Shown here piece by piece: positions 22,688 through 32,889 of a DNA stretch of 64,000 nt; within the stretch, counting starts at the first letter, position 1, and the number at the start of each line of letters is the position of its first letter. The notes beneath the pieces were generated by a model. It made no database searches. It was not told where the DNA came from and saw only the letters and a program-made list of their open reading frames with translations. The DNA lies in the NCBI GenBank assembly GCA_032622095.1, contig CP136061.1, positions 134,441,587-134,505,586 on the forward strand, read 5' to 3'. The position numbers were made by a program, and so were the translations under genes. The DNA comes from Siphonodentalium dalli. Its lineage: Eukaryota; Mollusca; Scaphopoda; Gadilida; Siphonodentaliidae.

Positions 22688-24424
22688 AGGCAATTATAAA
22701 CCATCAGAAAGTACCCTAGAACAAATGTTTTCGCAATTCAATGTCATTGAAACTACATAGTTTGATCATGCTTAGTAAAATATTCAGTGCCAGTCAGATC
22801 ACAACCTCACACAACAAAAGATTTGTGTCATTCGACGTCAACCACCTCTAATGTCATCATCAGTGGATTCGCTTCACACACAATTAGTTTACCGAAGGCT
22901 TACACATGAGCACTGCTACCCAAATTTGTTAACTTTTCCACACTCCTTGGCGACCAATCAGACAGGGTTACCTAATTTAGTCTAGTCCACGGTTACATCA
23001 CAGGTGGGCATAATAAACAATTAGCGTAACAATATGTTGGACATCAAAGGGGGCGCTTTCAACTTTCTCAGTTTGCCCATCAAACAAACGACAGGGAGTG
23101 ATGAAGCAAGACCCCCTTATGAAATAATTTATAGGCGCCTTTGAGTCCCGGAGAATGTCCAAATGAATAAGGACAGGATGGACAATTGTATTAAGGAGTT
23201 AGGCCACACCAATATTATTAAAGTCCTGTTTACAGATGTGTCCAACTTTCCAACTGCACCCCTTCCCCCTTGAGTCAGACCAAGTGCTGGGAATCTAAGT
23301 CCAAAAAATTTATCAAAAGTGGAACTATTTGACATTTTAACTAAAACAAAATATTTCACGCTATTAAATATTGGATGGAAAATCAACATATCAGACCAAT
23401 TTAGGCCTATTTTTGGTCTGGAATTTGTTCTGAAAGACTAGAAAGTTTTTACTGCTGCATAATTTGACCAGTGGAGGAGGAGGCGTGTGGGGAGGGAGGG
23501 TTTTGTAGGAGGAAGAATAAGGCAAATAAATATTTCATCACAGTGGAATTTACATGTAAATTTTTTTAAAGATTTTTGAAAAATAAATATTTAAATTGGG
23601 AAAACAAACTGAGGTATTCCCTCCTATAATACAGTTTATACTATTGAAAAGAAAGAAAAGTGATAAAGTAAAAGAAAAGGTTCTCCACTAAACATTGGTC
23701 ATTACTCATCACATGCTTCCTAGTTGTATTCAAAATGAACACAAACCGATCAAGAAAGTTTGATTTGATTTGATTTTATAATATGGGCAGAACGTTGTAA
23801 AATGGGTTTGTAAACATGAGCTTTAAAGACATATTATGGACTTGTTCGGGTGCGTGAAAATGATAAATTAGAACTCCGGCACTATGCCAACTGGATGAAT
23901 GTAGCATTCTACTAACATCGTCCAAAATATCAAAGAAATCGACCGGTACAACCATAGAAAACACCATCTGAATTACTCTCAATTGTAAACATTTACATCT
24001 CAATTTGGGACACAACAATCAGCAATAAACTAACGCAAATGATTTTGCCATTGATACTCATTGCATTTAATAAATATATAAGACTGACGGTGGGTGTTGT
24101 AAATTTGGATTAATATTCATAAAAATAACTACTTTGAGCAATGTTATTCTCCATTTCTATTTTATCACCCAACTGGTGTGTCTCACATCACTTTAAATTG
24201 CTCTAGCCTTAGTGTACTAAATATTTGATGTAGCAGGACAATTGCTCCAGATGGGGGTGTTATTGAGACAGCCTCACACTGGGTTAATTGTATCCCCTGG
24301 CCATATGATAAAAGAGGTTATCACATGGTGCACATGGTGCAATAAATGTTTTATCAAACCAGATCAAATTGTGCTTTTTGGTCACTTGCAATATATTATT
24401 CTCCGTCACCATCTCTATAAAGGA
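22688..24424. other. Unique DNA, no gene; possible conserved block
   Basis: No mobile element of the window's families is present for 1.7 kb. The part near 22830-23060 is less AT-rich and contains ATTAG and CAGGTG motifs, which could belong to an enhancer, but this cannot be judged without comparison. Short reverse frames at 23129-23389 and 23776-24018 are unidentifiable. Confidence 0.3.
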
Positions 24425-24432
24425 GACATTGT

Positions 24433-24687
24433 CAAGCCATGAAATAGTGTGTCTGTCATTTGCAGAATGAGGTCCCCAGAGGGTGAATTTAGTGATGCTA
24501 CCCCGCATAGCGGGCTAGCATCACCAAATTCACCCCTCTGGGAACCTCATTCTGCTGAGGTGTAAGCAGAATGAGGTCCCCAGAGGGTGAATTTGGTGAT
24601 GCTAGCCCGCTATGCAGGGTAGCATCACTAAATTCACCCTCTGGGGAACTCATTCTGCAAATGACAGACACGCTATTTCAAGGCTTG
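24433..24687. mobile_element. Family B, short form, intact, perfect 8-bp TSD (255 bp)
   Basis: GACATTGT lies on both sides (24425-24432 and 24688-24695). Ends are CAAGCCATGAAATAGTGTG and the complement of CAAGCCTTGAAATAGCGTG. Two hairpins, each with TAGTGATGCTA / TAGCATCAC arms around CGCATAGCGG or CGCTATGCAG tips, are separated by TGAGGTGTA. It is the cleanest short-form copy. Confidence 0.92.
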
Positions 24688-24717
24688 GACATTGTTGTTG
24701 AATTACCACTGTGATGG

Positions 24718-24984
24718 TTAACCCTTCCATGACTGGAGCTTCCTGAAATTTTACGAAAACCCTGTGCCAATGCATTCTCTTATATATGTGAGTCTCCCAT
24801 AAGGAGCCTCACATATATAACAGAATAAATTGGCCTAACAATATTTTCCTTGACCATGTAAGCCAGTGCATTCTCTTATATATGCGAGGCTCCCTGGGAG
24901 ACTCGCATACATGTATATAATAGAATGCACTGCATATGATCTTTAATGCTGCACCAGCAGCAGCTCCTGCCATGAAAGGGTTAA
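24718..24984. mobile_element. TTAA family F, complete, 267 bp
   Basis: TTAA at 24718-24721 and 24981-24984 bounds it. The left end is CCCTTCCATGACTGGAGCTT and the right end AGCTCCTGCCATGAAAGGG. Inside are two hairpins built from the AATGCATTCTCTTATATATG module with tips TCTCCCATAAGGAGCC and GAGGCTCCCTGGGAGACTC. Between them is CTTGACCATGTAAGCCAGTG. Confidence 0.85.
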
Positions 24985-25033
24985 ATAAAGCTGTTGTTAT
25001 GTTCACAAAAAAATGAAGAAATTGGGATACAAA

Positions 25034-26502
25034 CAAGCCTTGACATAGTGTGTCTCGTGGGCTAGCATCACTAAATTCACCCTCTGGGAACCCCATTATG
25101 CTTAGGCCTCAACTGCTATTTTTACCCTTTGAACCCGAATACCGGTCCAATCCTTATATTCCTATATCCCGGGAGACCGAATACCGGTCCGGAAATCAGA
25201 CGATATTTGACACGAAATTACAGCTCAATAAACGCACATATCAACTAGAGTTGTACTTCTATTTTGCACACATGCGTCATATGTTTACCCACGTGACTTT
25301 GATAGACAAACTGATGACAGAGGGTCTGTTTCTTCGCGCATGCGCAGAGGCCTATTTTGAGAAAAAAATTTGCTTTTTAATGTCAGAAAAGGGGAAGTAT
25401 TTCGTTATAAATTTCGCGATCAAAGCCCAAATTAACTAGAATTGTGCTTCTACTTTGCCCGATTGAGTCACATTCATGTTCATACCTCTGACTTTAGCAG
25501 CCAAATTGGAAACAAGGGGTCTGTTTCTTCGCGCATGCACACAGGTGCATTTTGAGAAATGCCTTTATTGTAGGCAAAGGATAAGAATTTTGTTATAAAT
25601 ATATAGCGCGACCAAATGAAGCCGCAATATAATCTATGTGTATATTGAACGTGGAATAGACTGTCTCGTTGAAATACGGTGTAACATATATCACCGCAAA
25701 CTAGTTCAGTTAGCATAGTTGATTGCCGTATAGTTGAGCGTGTTTACAGCATGTATATACATCCCAGTTAAGTTTAAACCAGTTAAGAGCATTATGAGTT
25801 ATGTCGTCGGAACACTATATATAACGTCAGGCGCCTCGGGTTGGGGCAATTTAACTTTCAGGACGTCAGGGTTCAAAGGGTTAAAGGGAGACCAAGGAAC
25901 AGATTGAAGTTCCCCAGTTTGAAGTTGGTGATGTTCACCCATTAGTCACCTCGGTTATGCATTTTGTCTTCTGCAAATTAGGGGATACAGAATCTGAAAA
26001 GAAGGGAATAAGAAACTAAAAACAATATTAATTTGAGACTATAGATACTTCCCAGACGATGAGGCCTAAACCAAATGAGGTCCCCAGAGGGTGAATATAG
26101 TAATGCTATCCCGAAAACCAGGCTAGCTTCACTAAATTTACCATCTGGGGGCCTCATTCTGCTTTGGGTTCATCTTCTGTTATTTAAAGTATGAAAAGTC
26201 TAAAATTAACATTGTTTTAATTACCTTTTCCCTTAAGTTCAGTTTCTATATCCCCTAATTTGCAGAAGATAAAATACATAATCGAGCCTTATCGAGGTGA
26301 CTAATGGGTGAAGATCACCAACTTCAACTGGGGATCGAACTTCAATCTGATCCTTGGTGTCCCATAGCAGATGAGAATAAGCAGAATGAGGTGACCAGAG
26401 AGTCAATATGGTGATGCTAACCTGCAGTGTGGGATAGATTCACTAAATTCACCCTCTGTGGACCTCATTCTGTAAATGTCAGACACACTATTTCAAGGCT
26501 GG
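25034..26502. mobile_element. Composite family B, split by a K element
   Basis: It starts CAAGCCTTGACATAGTGTG (25034). The first hairpin is largely lost (only its right arm, 25060-25103). The long-form middle is interrupted at GCTAT/GGGAGACC by the K element. After it come the middle module, a hairpin (26075-26163), a second, inverted middle module (CTATATCCCCTAATTTGCAG) and a last hairpin (26378-26472), with the end TTTCAAGGCTGG. This looks like two long copies fused through their hairpins. Confidence 0.7.
25118..25884. mobile_element. TTAA family K element inserted into family B, ~767 bp
   Basis: The ends are TTTTACCCTTTGAACCC and GGGTTCAAAGGGTTAAA; the right side keeps TTAA (25881-25884). 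Removing it restores the B sequence CAACTGCTAT-GGGAGACC. The interior holds two direct repeats of about 190 bp (ACTAGAGTTGTACTTCTATT near 25245 and ACTAGAATTGTGCTTCTACT near 25436), both with GGGTCTGTTTCTTCGCGCAT. GAATACCGGTCC occurs twice near the left end. A 129-codon open frame crosses its left boundary and is not credible. Confidence 0.75.
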
Positions 26503-26819
26503 CCAGCATCTAAATCACTAAGTAGCTCTTAAAAAAAGATTTTAAAAAAGATTAGTTTACAGTGTTATCTGAAATCTTAATTCCCAGTGCATTTTAAGTA
26601 CATTTTTATTTTTTTCTATATAATCGCAAGTGTTCAATGATGATATTTTAGTTCAGATCTAATTAAGTAGTGAAATCTGATAAATCAAAATGCTAATAGC
26701 TTAGACCTCAAGTGTTTCAAATGCACTGCTGGTGCAAAGCCAAAAAAAATTAAGAAAACAGCATTGCGTAAAAAGTGATAACATCGGGACATGCAATTTC
26801 ATCAAAGTTTAGTTGAGTT
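26503..26819. other. Unique AT-rich spacer
   Basis: No feature recognised apart from short A and T runs. Confidence 0.3.
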
Positions 26820-27070
26820 TTAACCGTTTCTTTACTAAATACTTATTTACAAGTAGTTATGCCTTAGGAATATTTCAGATAATAAGTTAAAAAAATGACC
26901 ATAACTTATTATCTCAACATTTCCCACCAATGAAAATGAATCCTTCTGCACTGTATTATCTTTTTGTCTGTCATCTGGTTTTATTACCCCAACTTCCATC
27001 CAAATGAATAATAGACCATTCCAATGCATAATTTATAAGTGAATGGGAGAATCCATTTAGTAAAGAAATA
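26820..27070. mobile_element. TTAA family G, left arm shortened
   Basis: TTAACCGTTTCTTTACTAAAT begins it at 26820. Most of the left arm is deleted. The right arm runs through CATCCAAATGAATAATAGAC and GGGAGAATCCATTTAGTAAA to about 27070, where TTAA has been lost. Confidence 0.65.
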
Positions 27071-27229
27071 ACCACTAAAGATTAAGTCACTTTAGAAGTC
27101 TGCATACTAAGCATGTCAATTTCGGCTTGGTGAAAAGATGTCCTAAAAAATATACCAGCATGCTTCATTAATGAGTCATCCATCTTTCTTGCTAAAAAGG
27201 GTTAATGTAGGTATCTGTTGATTGTCCCT

Positions 27230-27475
27230 AGGCAGTAATTACTCACTGCTCACCACATAATGGTATCTATATATTCGCTAATTACGCCAATAACGCGTCC
27301 CGCTGTTGTTATAAACCTCTGTTCGACTCCGGCAAACAAAAGACAAACCAAATCGATGCCTGAGAATGGGTCCCCTCCAATTACTTTTATCTAATTATCG
27401 GAAGCGTCATTAGAACATTAATGTTTCGCTATACGGAAATATTGCTCGATGCTGATACAGTACACTTGATTGAGT
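27230..27475. other. Unique, repeat-free block with homeodomain-type motifs
   Basis: Between mobile elements lies a block of mixed composition with CTAATTACG, CCAATTAC, CTAATTATC and ACAAAAGAC. Such clusters occur in animal enhancers. This is a weak inference from motif content only; no gene is nearby to regulate. Confidence 0.2.
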
Positions 27476-27806
27476 ACTCCAATACTGATTCCTTATGTGC
27501 ATAGTGGACTCGACTGACAATGGTTTGCAAAAGACTGCCAAGAAATTCCATAAAAGTAAATAATACTTTGCTTTTTGCATTTCTTTAGTTTAAACTCTAT
27601 CACAGACTTGTTTCGGTCAATGACAGCTTCTGAAAACGAGCCCCATTCCAAATTGATAATAGTTAAGTTTTTACCCAATTTCTGACCCTCAAATTCCACC
27701 CAAGTAGCAGAAATTCTTGACTTAAATTGTGAAGAAAATGTAGGACTCCCATGCATAGAAGAATATTTTCAAATCAGGTTCAAGTTACCTCAATAATATA
27801 TGTGCA

Positions 27807-27917
27807 ATCAACATCATTTTAGATGCATCTCTGGGCATACAGAAGAGTCAGATACCGAACAATTTAACATACAGTATTTTCCTATACGCCCAGAGATGCA
27901 TTAAAAATTATGTTGAT
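27807..27917. repeat. Palindromic MITE-like element, ~111 bp
   Basis: Arms ATCAACAT-ATTTTAGATGCAT and CTCTGGGC meet their complements (GCCCAGAGATGCAT, AAATTATGTTGAT) around an AT-rich 35-bp loop. No TA, TTAA or 8-bp duplication is evident. Confidence 0.6.
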
Positions 27918-28617
27918 AGCTTACATAACACTTTATCTAGTTAGTATTTCATGAACAAAAATCTTAGAAAACATTATTTTTAGTAATAAACTTATTTAGT
28001 CGAAATTGACAATGACTGACCGGAAGTTCATAAAATATGATGTTCCCGAACTTCCCGACTGAATATGCAGTCTCCGATGACTAGTTAACTCAAAATGTAA
28101 ACAAATGCTATGATTGTCACATTTTATGCTCTCGTGATCAGTGTCATGTCATATTAGTATTGGTATGAAGCTGATGAAATGTTGGAAATAGTGGAATAGT
28201 CATGTAACACACTCTTTGATCCCCAACTAGATTATCGAATTTCACTATCCAGTATTAGTAATTAATTTAGTGTTCATGGTATGGTTACTATGGTTGTGTT
28301 TACAAAATAACATGATGTGGGTCGACGGTTGGAATCGCCCAATTTCTTAAAGTATCACTATGTATAGTGATGCAGGGAAACGACAATTACCTCAGCTGAT
28401 AAAAGATTGTCTCTACCAAGTGCCTTGACCAATCAGATGCACGCATTTAAGCAAAAGCTAAAGCAGGTGTAATTATTATATAATATAATTCCATTTCTGA
28501 CCTGTTAGAAGTTTCCCCCTGCCTTGAATTGCCCCTGGAAGCTATGAAACAGAAAGACCTCCTCAGATTCTTAAGATTGAAGGGACTAATATCACTGTGA
28601 TTAATTACGATGTGACA
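27918..28617. other. Unique AT-rich DNA
   Basis: No gene or repeat recognised. Confidence 0.35.
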
Positions 28618-28965
28618 ACCATTAAATTAATCAATAATAGCCGACTGTCAGATATTACTCAATCGACAAATCAATCAGTTTATCAGAGCAATTTATAAAA
28701 CAAGTTTATTTGTGAAGGTATATAGAAACACAAATATCTGATTATTATCTTTCCCATTCATCAGCATTTCCAATTAAAGGTGGCATTCAACTCTCATTAA
28801 GAATGTGCAACTGATATAAGACCTGGTATTTAAGAATGTTCTGCAGTGAATAAAACATTGACACATAACTGGACAATAACCTAACAAGTAATCATTCAAA
28901 TTGTAAACATGATGAGGAGGTATAAAGTTTATAGTTATGCATTTGAAATCTAATCTTGCTGCTAA
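28618..28965 (+). repeat. Segmental duplication of ~350 bp, copy 1
   Basis: This segment pairs with 29957-30306 in direct orientation. Shared blocks include AAAGGTGGCATTCAACT, CATTGACACATAACTGGACA and CTAACAAGTAATCATTCAAA. By eye most bases match, with small gaps. Confidence 0.8.
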
Positions 28966-29395
28966 AATAGGTTGATAAATCTATGAAAATATTTTATGCA
29001 GACATTTTATGCCTTGGAACAGGGACGGCGGAAGTACCAAAGGACAAGGGGGGCAAACCAGTCAGGAGGGCACTTTCCGGGTGCCGTGACTGGTCTCCAC
29101 TGGGCCAGGTCAAGTGCCCCTGCATGCCCCCCTTCTTCAGTATCCCTGCCTCGGAAAGAATTATTGAAGTTATAAAATTATCATCTCAAAAAGGGCCCTT
29201 TATTCCTAGTCAATTTGAATGAAGATTGTACAATTTGGAAGGTTAGCTGATTCAATAGTTCAGAAGACACAACTATTACTAATTTAAAGTAAATTGTAAG
29301 AAACAAAACATGTTTTTCAGCAATATATTGAAGAGTTTGGTCCGAGTTCTTTCAATTAAAGAATGCTTTAATTAACATTCCTTCTCCTAAATCAA
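28966..29395. other. Unique DNA with a GC-rich 130-bp island
   Basis: Bases 29025-29155 are strikingly GC-rich (GGGACGGCGG, GGACAAGGGGGGC, GCATGCCCCCC) in AT-rich surroundings. The open frame through it (28983-29222, +) resembles nothing. It may be a piece of an unlisted repeat. Confidence 0.35.
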
Positions 29396-29737
29396 TTTGG
29401 AGACCTCATTCTGCTAAGGCCTCATCTTGAAGTATCTATAGTTTCAAATTAACATTGTTTTTGGTTACTTTTTCCCTTCTGTTCAGTTTCTATATCCCCT
29501 AGTTTTCAGAAGATAAAATGCATAATCGAAGTGACTAATGGGTGAATTAACATTGCCAACTTCAAATGGGGAAATTCAACCTGATCCTAGGTCTCCCATA
29601 GCAGTTGAGCCCTAAGCAGAATGAGGTTCCCAGAGGGTGAATTTGGTGATGCTAGCCCATTGTGCAGGCTAGCATCACTAAATTCACCCACTGGGGACCT
29701 CATTCTGCAAATAAGAGACATACTATTTGCAGGCCTG
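29396..29737. mobile_element. Family B, long form, 5' truncated
   Basis: Only the right arm of the first hairpin remains (GGAGACCTCATTCTGC). The middle (TTTCTATATCCCCTAGTTTT) and second hairpin (29617-29708) are intact, ending ACTATTTGCAGGCCTG. Confidence 0.7.
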
Positions 29738-29757
29738 GCCATGTCCATTTATTTTAC

Positions 29758-29949
29758 TAAAATATGGCTTGTTGCCATTCATCGGAAAGCTCTCACTGAG
29801 TCGGATATATGGCTTGTTGCCATTCATCGGAAAGCTCTCAGTGAGAGCTTTCTGATGAATGGCAACAAGCCATATTTCCGACTAAATCCTGAAAAGTTAC
29901 CCATAATTCTGCTGTGGTTAAGGAGTCGATTATTTAGGGCATTACTGTA
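29758..29949. mobile_element. Family A MITE lacking its left end
   Basis: ATGGCTTGTTGCCATTCATC occurs twice in tandem (29764 and 29810), then the hairpin centre and a full right arm to GCATTACTGTA. The left TIR is gone, probably by rearrangement. Confidence 0.75.
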
Positions 29950-29956
29950 TGTGCCA

Positions 29957-30306
29957 ACTGTTAAATTAATCATGAATAGTCCACTGTCAGATATTAGTCC
30001 ATCCACAAACCAATCAAACTGATCAGAGAAATATCTAAAACAAGTTTCTATATGAAGATATATCTTATTTAATCTTTCCCATTCATTAGCATTTCCAATT
30101 AAAGGTGGCATTCAACTGTCATTAAGAATACGCAACTGAAATAAGACACGGTATTTAAGAACGTTATGCAGTGAATAAAGCATTGACACATAACTGGACA
30201 ATAACCTAACAAGTAATCATTCAAATTGTCAGCATGAAGTACACATTTTCTTGTCTCAACTGATAAGAGAGGTATCAAGTTTTACGTTATGAATTTCATA
30301 TCTGAA
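29957..30306 (+). repeat. Segmental duplication of ~350 bp, copy 2
   Basis: Direct paralogue of 28618-28965, lying 1.34 kb downstream. It contains about 25 bp (around CATTTTCTTGTCTCAACTG) not present in copy 1. Confidence 0.8.
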
Positions 30307-30439
30307 CGACCTCTGATCTCAACATATTTCATGGATTTGCATGAATAGTAGGCATACAATAGGGCCATTCATGCTTTATTAGGGTATCATGTAGATCACA
30401 TTATGTTTTATAGTCGCGGAATGTAAATTCTTCTGATTG

Positions 30440-30560
30440 TAAGCTTACTAAGTCCATCCTGCTGGGACTGAAATCTATTTGTTTCCTTTGAGATTTGAAC
30501 CTAGGACTGTCAGACTTAGGTAGTTAACATTGATAGCTATGAATAAGAAAATGCTGCACC
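30440..30560 (-). repeat. tRNA-derived SINE-like remnant
   Basis: On the reverse strand ATAGCTATCAATGTTAACTA resembles an A-box region and CCTAGGTTCAAATCTC contains a near-consensus B box about 30 bases further on, a tRNA-like spacing. The predicted stems are poor. The tail is unidentified. Confidence 0.4.
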
Positions 30561-31086
30561 TTTAATATGCAGGGGCACATCCAGGAAGAGGGGGGCCTGG
30601 CCATATATTCCCTCCCTTGACCCTGCTTGGTTGAGGTGCCCTGGAATTGCTCAGATTTTGTTGAATGCGAAAGGCATGGGGCAACTTTTAGGAATCATCT
30701 TGTCTTTCACAAAAAAAAGCCTGTGTTTATTTCATTATTCTTGACACAATACATACAGTTAAATGTTGATGCTGAAGTCAACTTTGAAAAATGTAATATA
30801 GCACATTGATGGGGGGGGGGGGGGGGGGGGGAGTCGATGGAAATTTCTTACATAGGAAATATATTACTTTATATATGACACCATTATTAATAGGCAGCTA
30901 TGTACAGTATTGATAGAATAGAATAGAATTGTGGGTTTTTTTTAAATAGGCCTTGCGCCCCTATGATGTATCCACTTGCTACTTACGTTTGTATAGAACA
31001 AATGCACCCCCTGAAGATAATGAATTCTTGTTATTTCTTCTTGTTATTTTAAGGAGCTGTGAAATTACTGGCCTGTTGTAATTGAA
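30561..31086. other. Unique DNA with a 21-G run
   Basis: A run of 21 G lies at 30811-30831. Otherwise nothing recognised. Confidence 0.4.
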
Positions 31087-31378
31087 TTAACCCTTTCTTT
31101 TAATACTAAATGGATTCTCCTATCTGTTATACAAGTATGAATTGGAATGGTCTATTATTCACCACGAGGGATATTCAGGATAAATAAGCAGATGACAGAC
31201 AGACGAAAAGACATTGCAAGTCCAGAAGGATCACAGTTCATTGGTGGGAAATGTGTCAGATAATAAGGTCAACAAATGGTCATTTGTTGAACCAACAAAT
31301 GGTCATTTGTTCAACTGATTATCTGAAATTTCCTAACAGAAATACTCATAAATGAGTATTTAGTAAGGAATGGGTTAA
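31087..31378. mobile_element. TTAA family G, complete, 292 bp (reference copy)
   Basis: TTAA bounds it at 31087-31090 and 31375-31378. The left end is CCCTTTCTTTTAATACTAAA. The arms contain GGAATGGTCTATTATTCACC, GACAGACAGACGAAAAGAC and TTCATTGGTGGGAAATGTG. The centre ACCAACAAATGGTCATTTGT is duplicated. The right end is AGTATTTAGTAAGGAATGGG. The arms pair imperfectly, so the palindrome is older or looser than A or E. Confidence 0.8.
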
Positions 31379-32579
31379 AATAAAATTAGTACCTACCCAG
31401 ATAGCACCTGGGATAACAAATATAGGTCCCTTTCTCAAAGACAAAAGCAGCCAACGTTTTGCAATTTCTAGTCTAAATATCCCAATTTTATTATATTTAA
31501 CACGGAAATTAATTTCTTTTGAGGATCACCAAGAATTACTTAAAAATTTGTAAAATCAAGTGATTAGTTGATGTAAATTTTGTATTCAACAAACTGGATT
31601 TCTTATTATCTAACAGGTGGCATTAAAACTGATGGAAATGGAATTTAAAAAATTGTTTATAGTGGTACTACCATTTTAGAATTATTAATTTATTAATGAA
31701 CATCTCTTACATACTTTTCCATTTACCGTGCCATGCACCCCCTCCCAATCAGAGTATTTTCACAGTGGCTCCTTTCCCACTCCCTGCTATCACTGTGACA
31801 TATATCCCACACATGGTACCTCATGGTACAACACAGACCCTCCGAAGAATGCCTTCATAATACTAACAATAAGATCATATCTTAAAACTGTAAAAATAGC
31901 AAGCAGAATTCTAATATCTTACAATACACGGCCCTTGTATGAATTTATAAGCATACACACGCCACATACTGGTATCCTTTAAAACGTCCTGGTAGCTTTA
32001 AGGCCATCTAAACTGAACAAACATAAATACAGGTGAGACAGAAACGGAGAAGAATATTTACCTTAGAGCAGAACTGATATCCTTATTGCATGCAGGTATA
32101 TCCAACTGACGAAAGTGAAAATGTCCGCTGATAACAAGGTCTGTAGAAAAAATGGAATAATTAGGCACCTGGCTGAGTAATACCAATGAGAAATCCGTCC
32201 AGGTAAAAATCGGATATGATTCACGGTGTCGTCAGTGGGACATTGTGGCAGTCACTGACATATTTTACCTGTGTATTCAGGTGTGTGAGATCTAAGTTAA
32301 TACCTGTACTGCTATATAGTCCAGTTATAAACACCGCCTACTATTTCACCTTTATGCTGTAAACCCTGAGCAAGCAGTGGGTCTGTTTTACTTAAGACAG
32401 TTTGTATTGAAAGTGTTATTACTCAATATAATCCACACAAGAGTTCAACCAACAGGAAAAGCATGATAATTAAGGTGTGGAAAATCATATGAATTAAAGG
32501 TGTATTCAGCGTTCCAGCCGCCCGTCTTATCTACAGCATTTTTTATTTTCATTATCTAATTTCAAATCACTATAAATAA
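31379..32579. other. Unique DNA, no gene recognised
   Basis: No window repeat family is present. Around 32190-32350 several CAGGTG/AGGTGT motifs occur in less AT-rich sequence, compatible with but not proof of a regulatory element. Confidence 0.3.
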
Positions 32580-32888
32580 TGGGACTCAAGGCCTTAAAAG
32601 TTTTAATTGTTTTTGTTTTAATATTTTAATTCAGATCCTTTTTAATTTTATCATGTGATAATAATCTTGTTCAATAGTACACACCAAAAATCTTTGAAAT
32701 ATGTTGACTTTTGTTCAAGTTATGACTCGTACAAATTCTGGATGGACAAATGGACAGACTGATGGACGGACGGAGAGATGGACCGCTAGACGGATGGACA
32801 GGCGGGCGGAACCCATTCCTATATCCCCGCAAATTTCATTTGGCGGGGGTTAAAAAAAAATGCACCCCAGGATGTACGATTCTATGTC
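32580..32888. repeat. Pearl-like right end with GGAC/GGAT simple tract
   Basis: A diverged core containing TTCAAGTTATGACTCGTACA precedes GACGGACGGAGAGATGG-type simple sequence (32738-32812), then CCCGCAAATTTCATTTGGCG. This order is usual for bivalve pearl-like elements. The last part (CCCAGGATGTACGATTCTAT, 32865-32884) belongs to a different array that continues at 35233. Confidence 0.5.
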
Positions 32889-32889
32889 A

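Noticed and set aside
25050-25439. 129-codon forward frame
   Set aside because: It crosses the boundary between a B fragment and the K element and has no recognisable motif.
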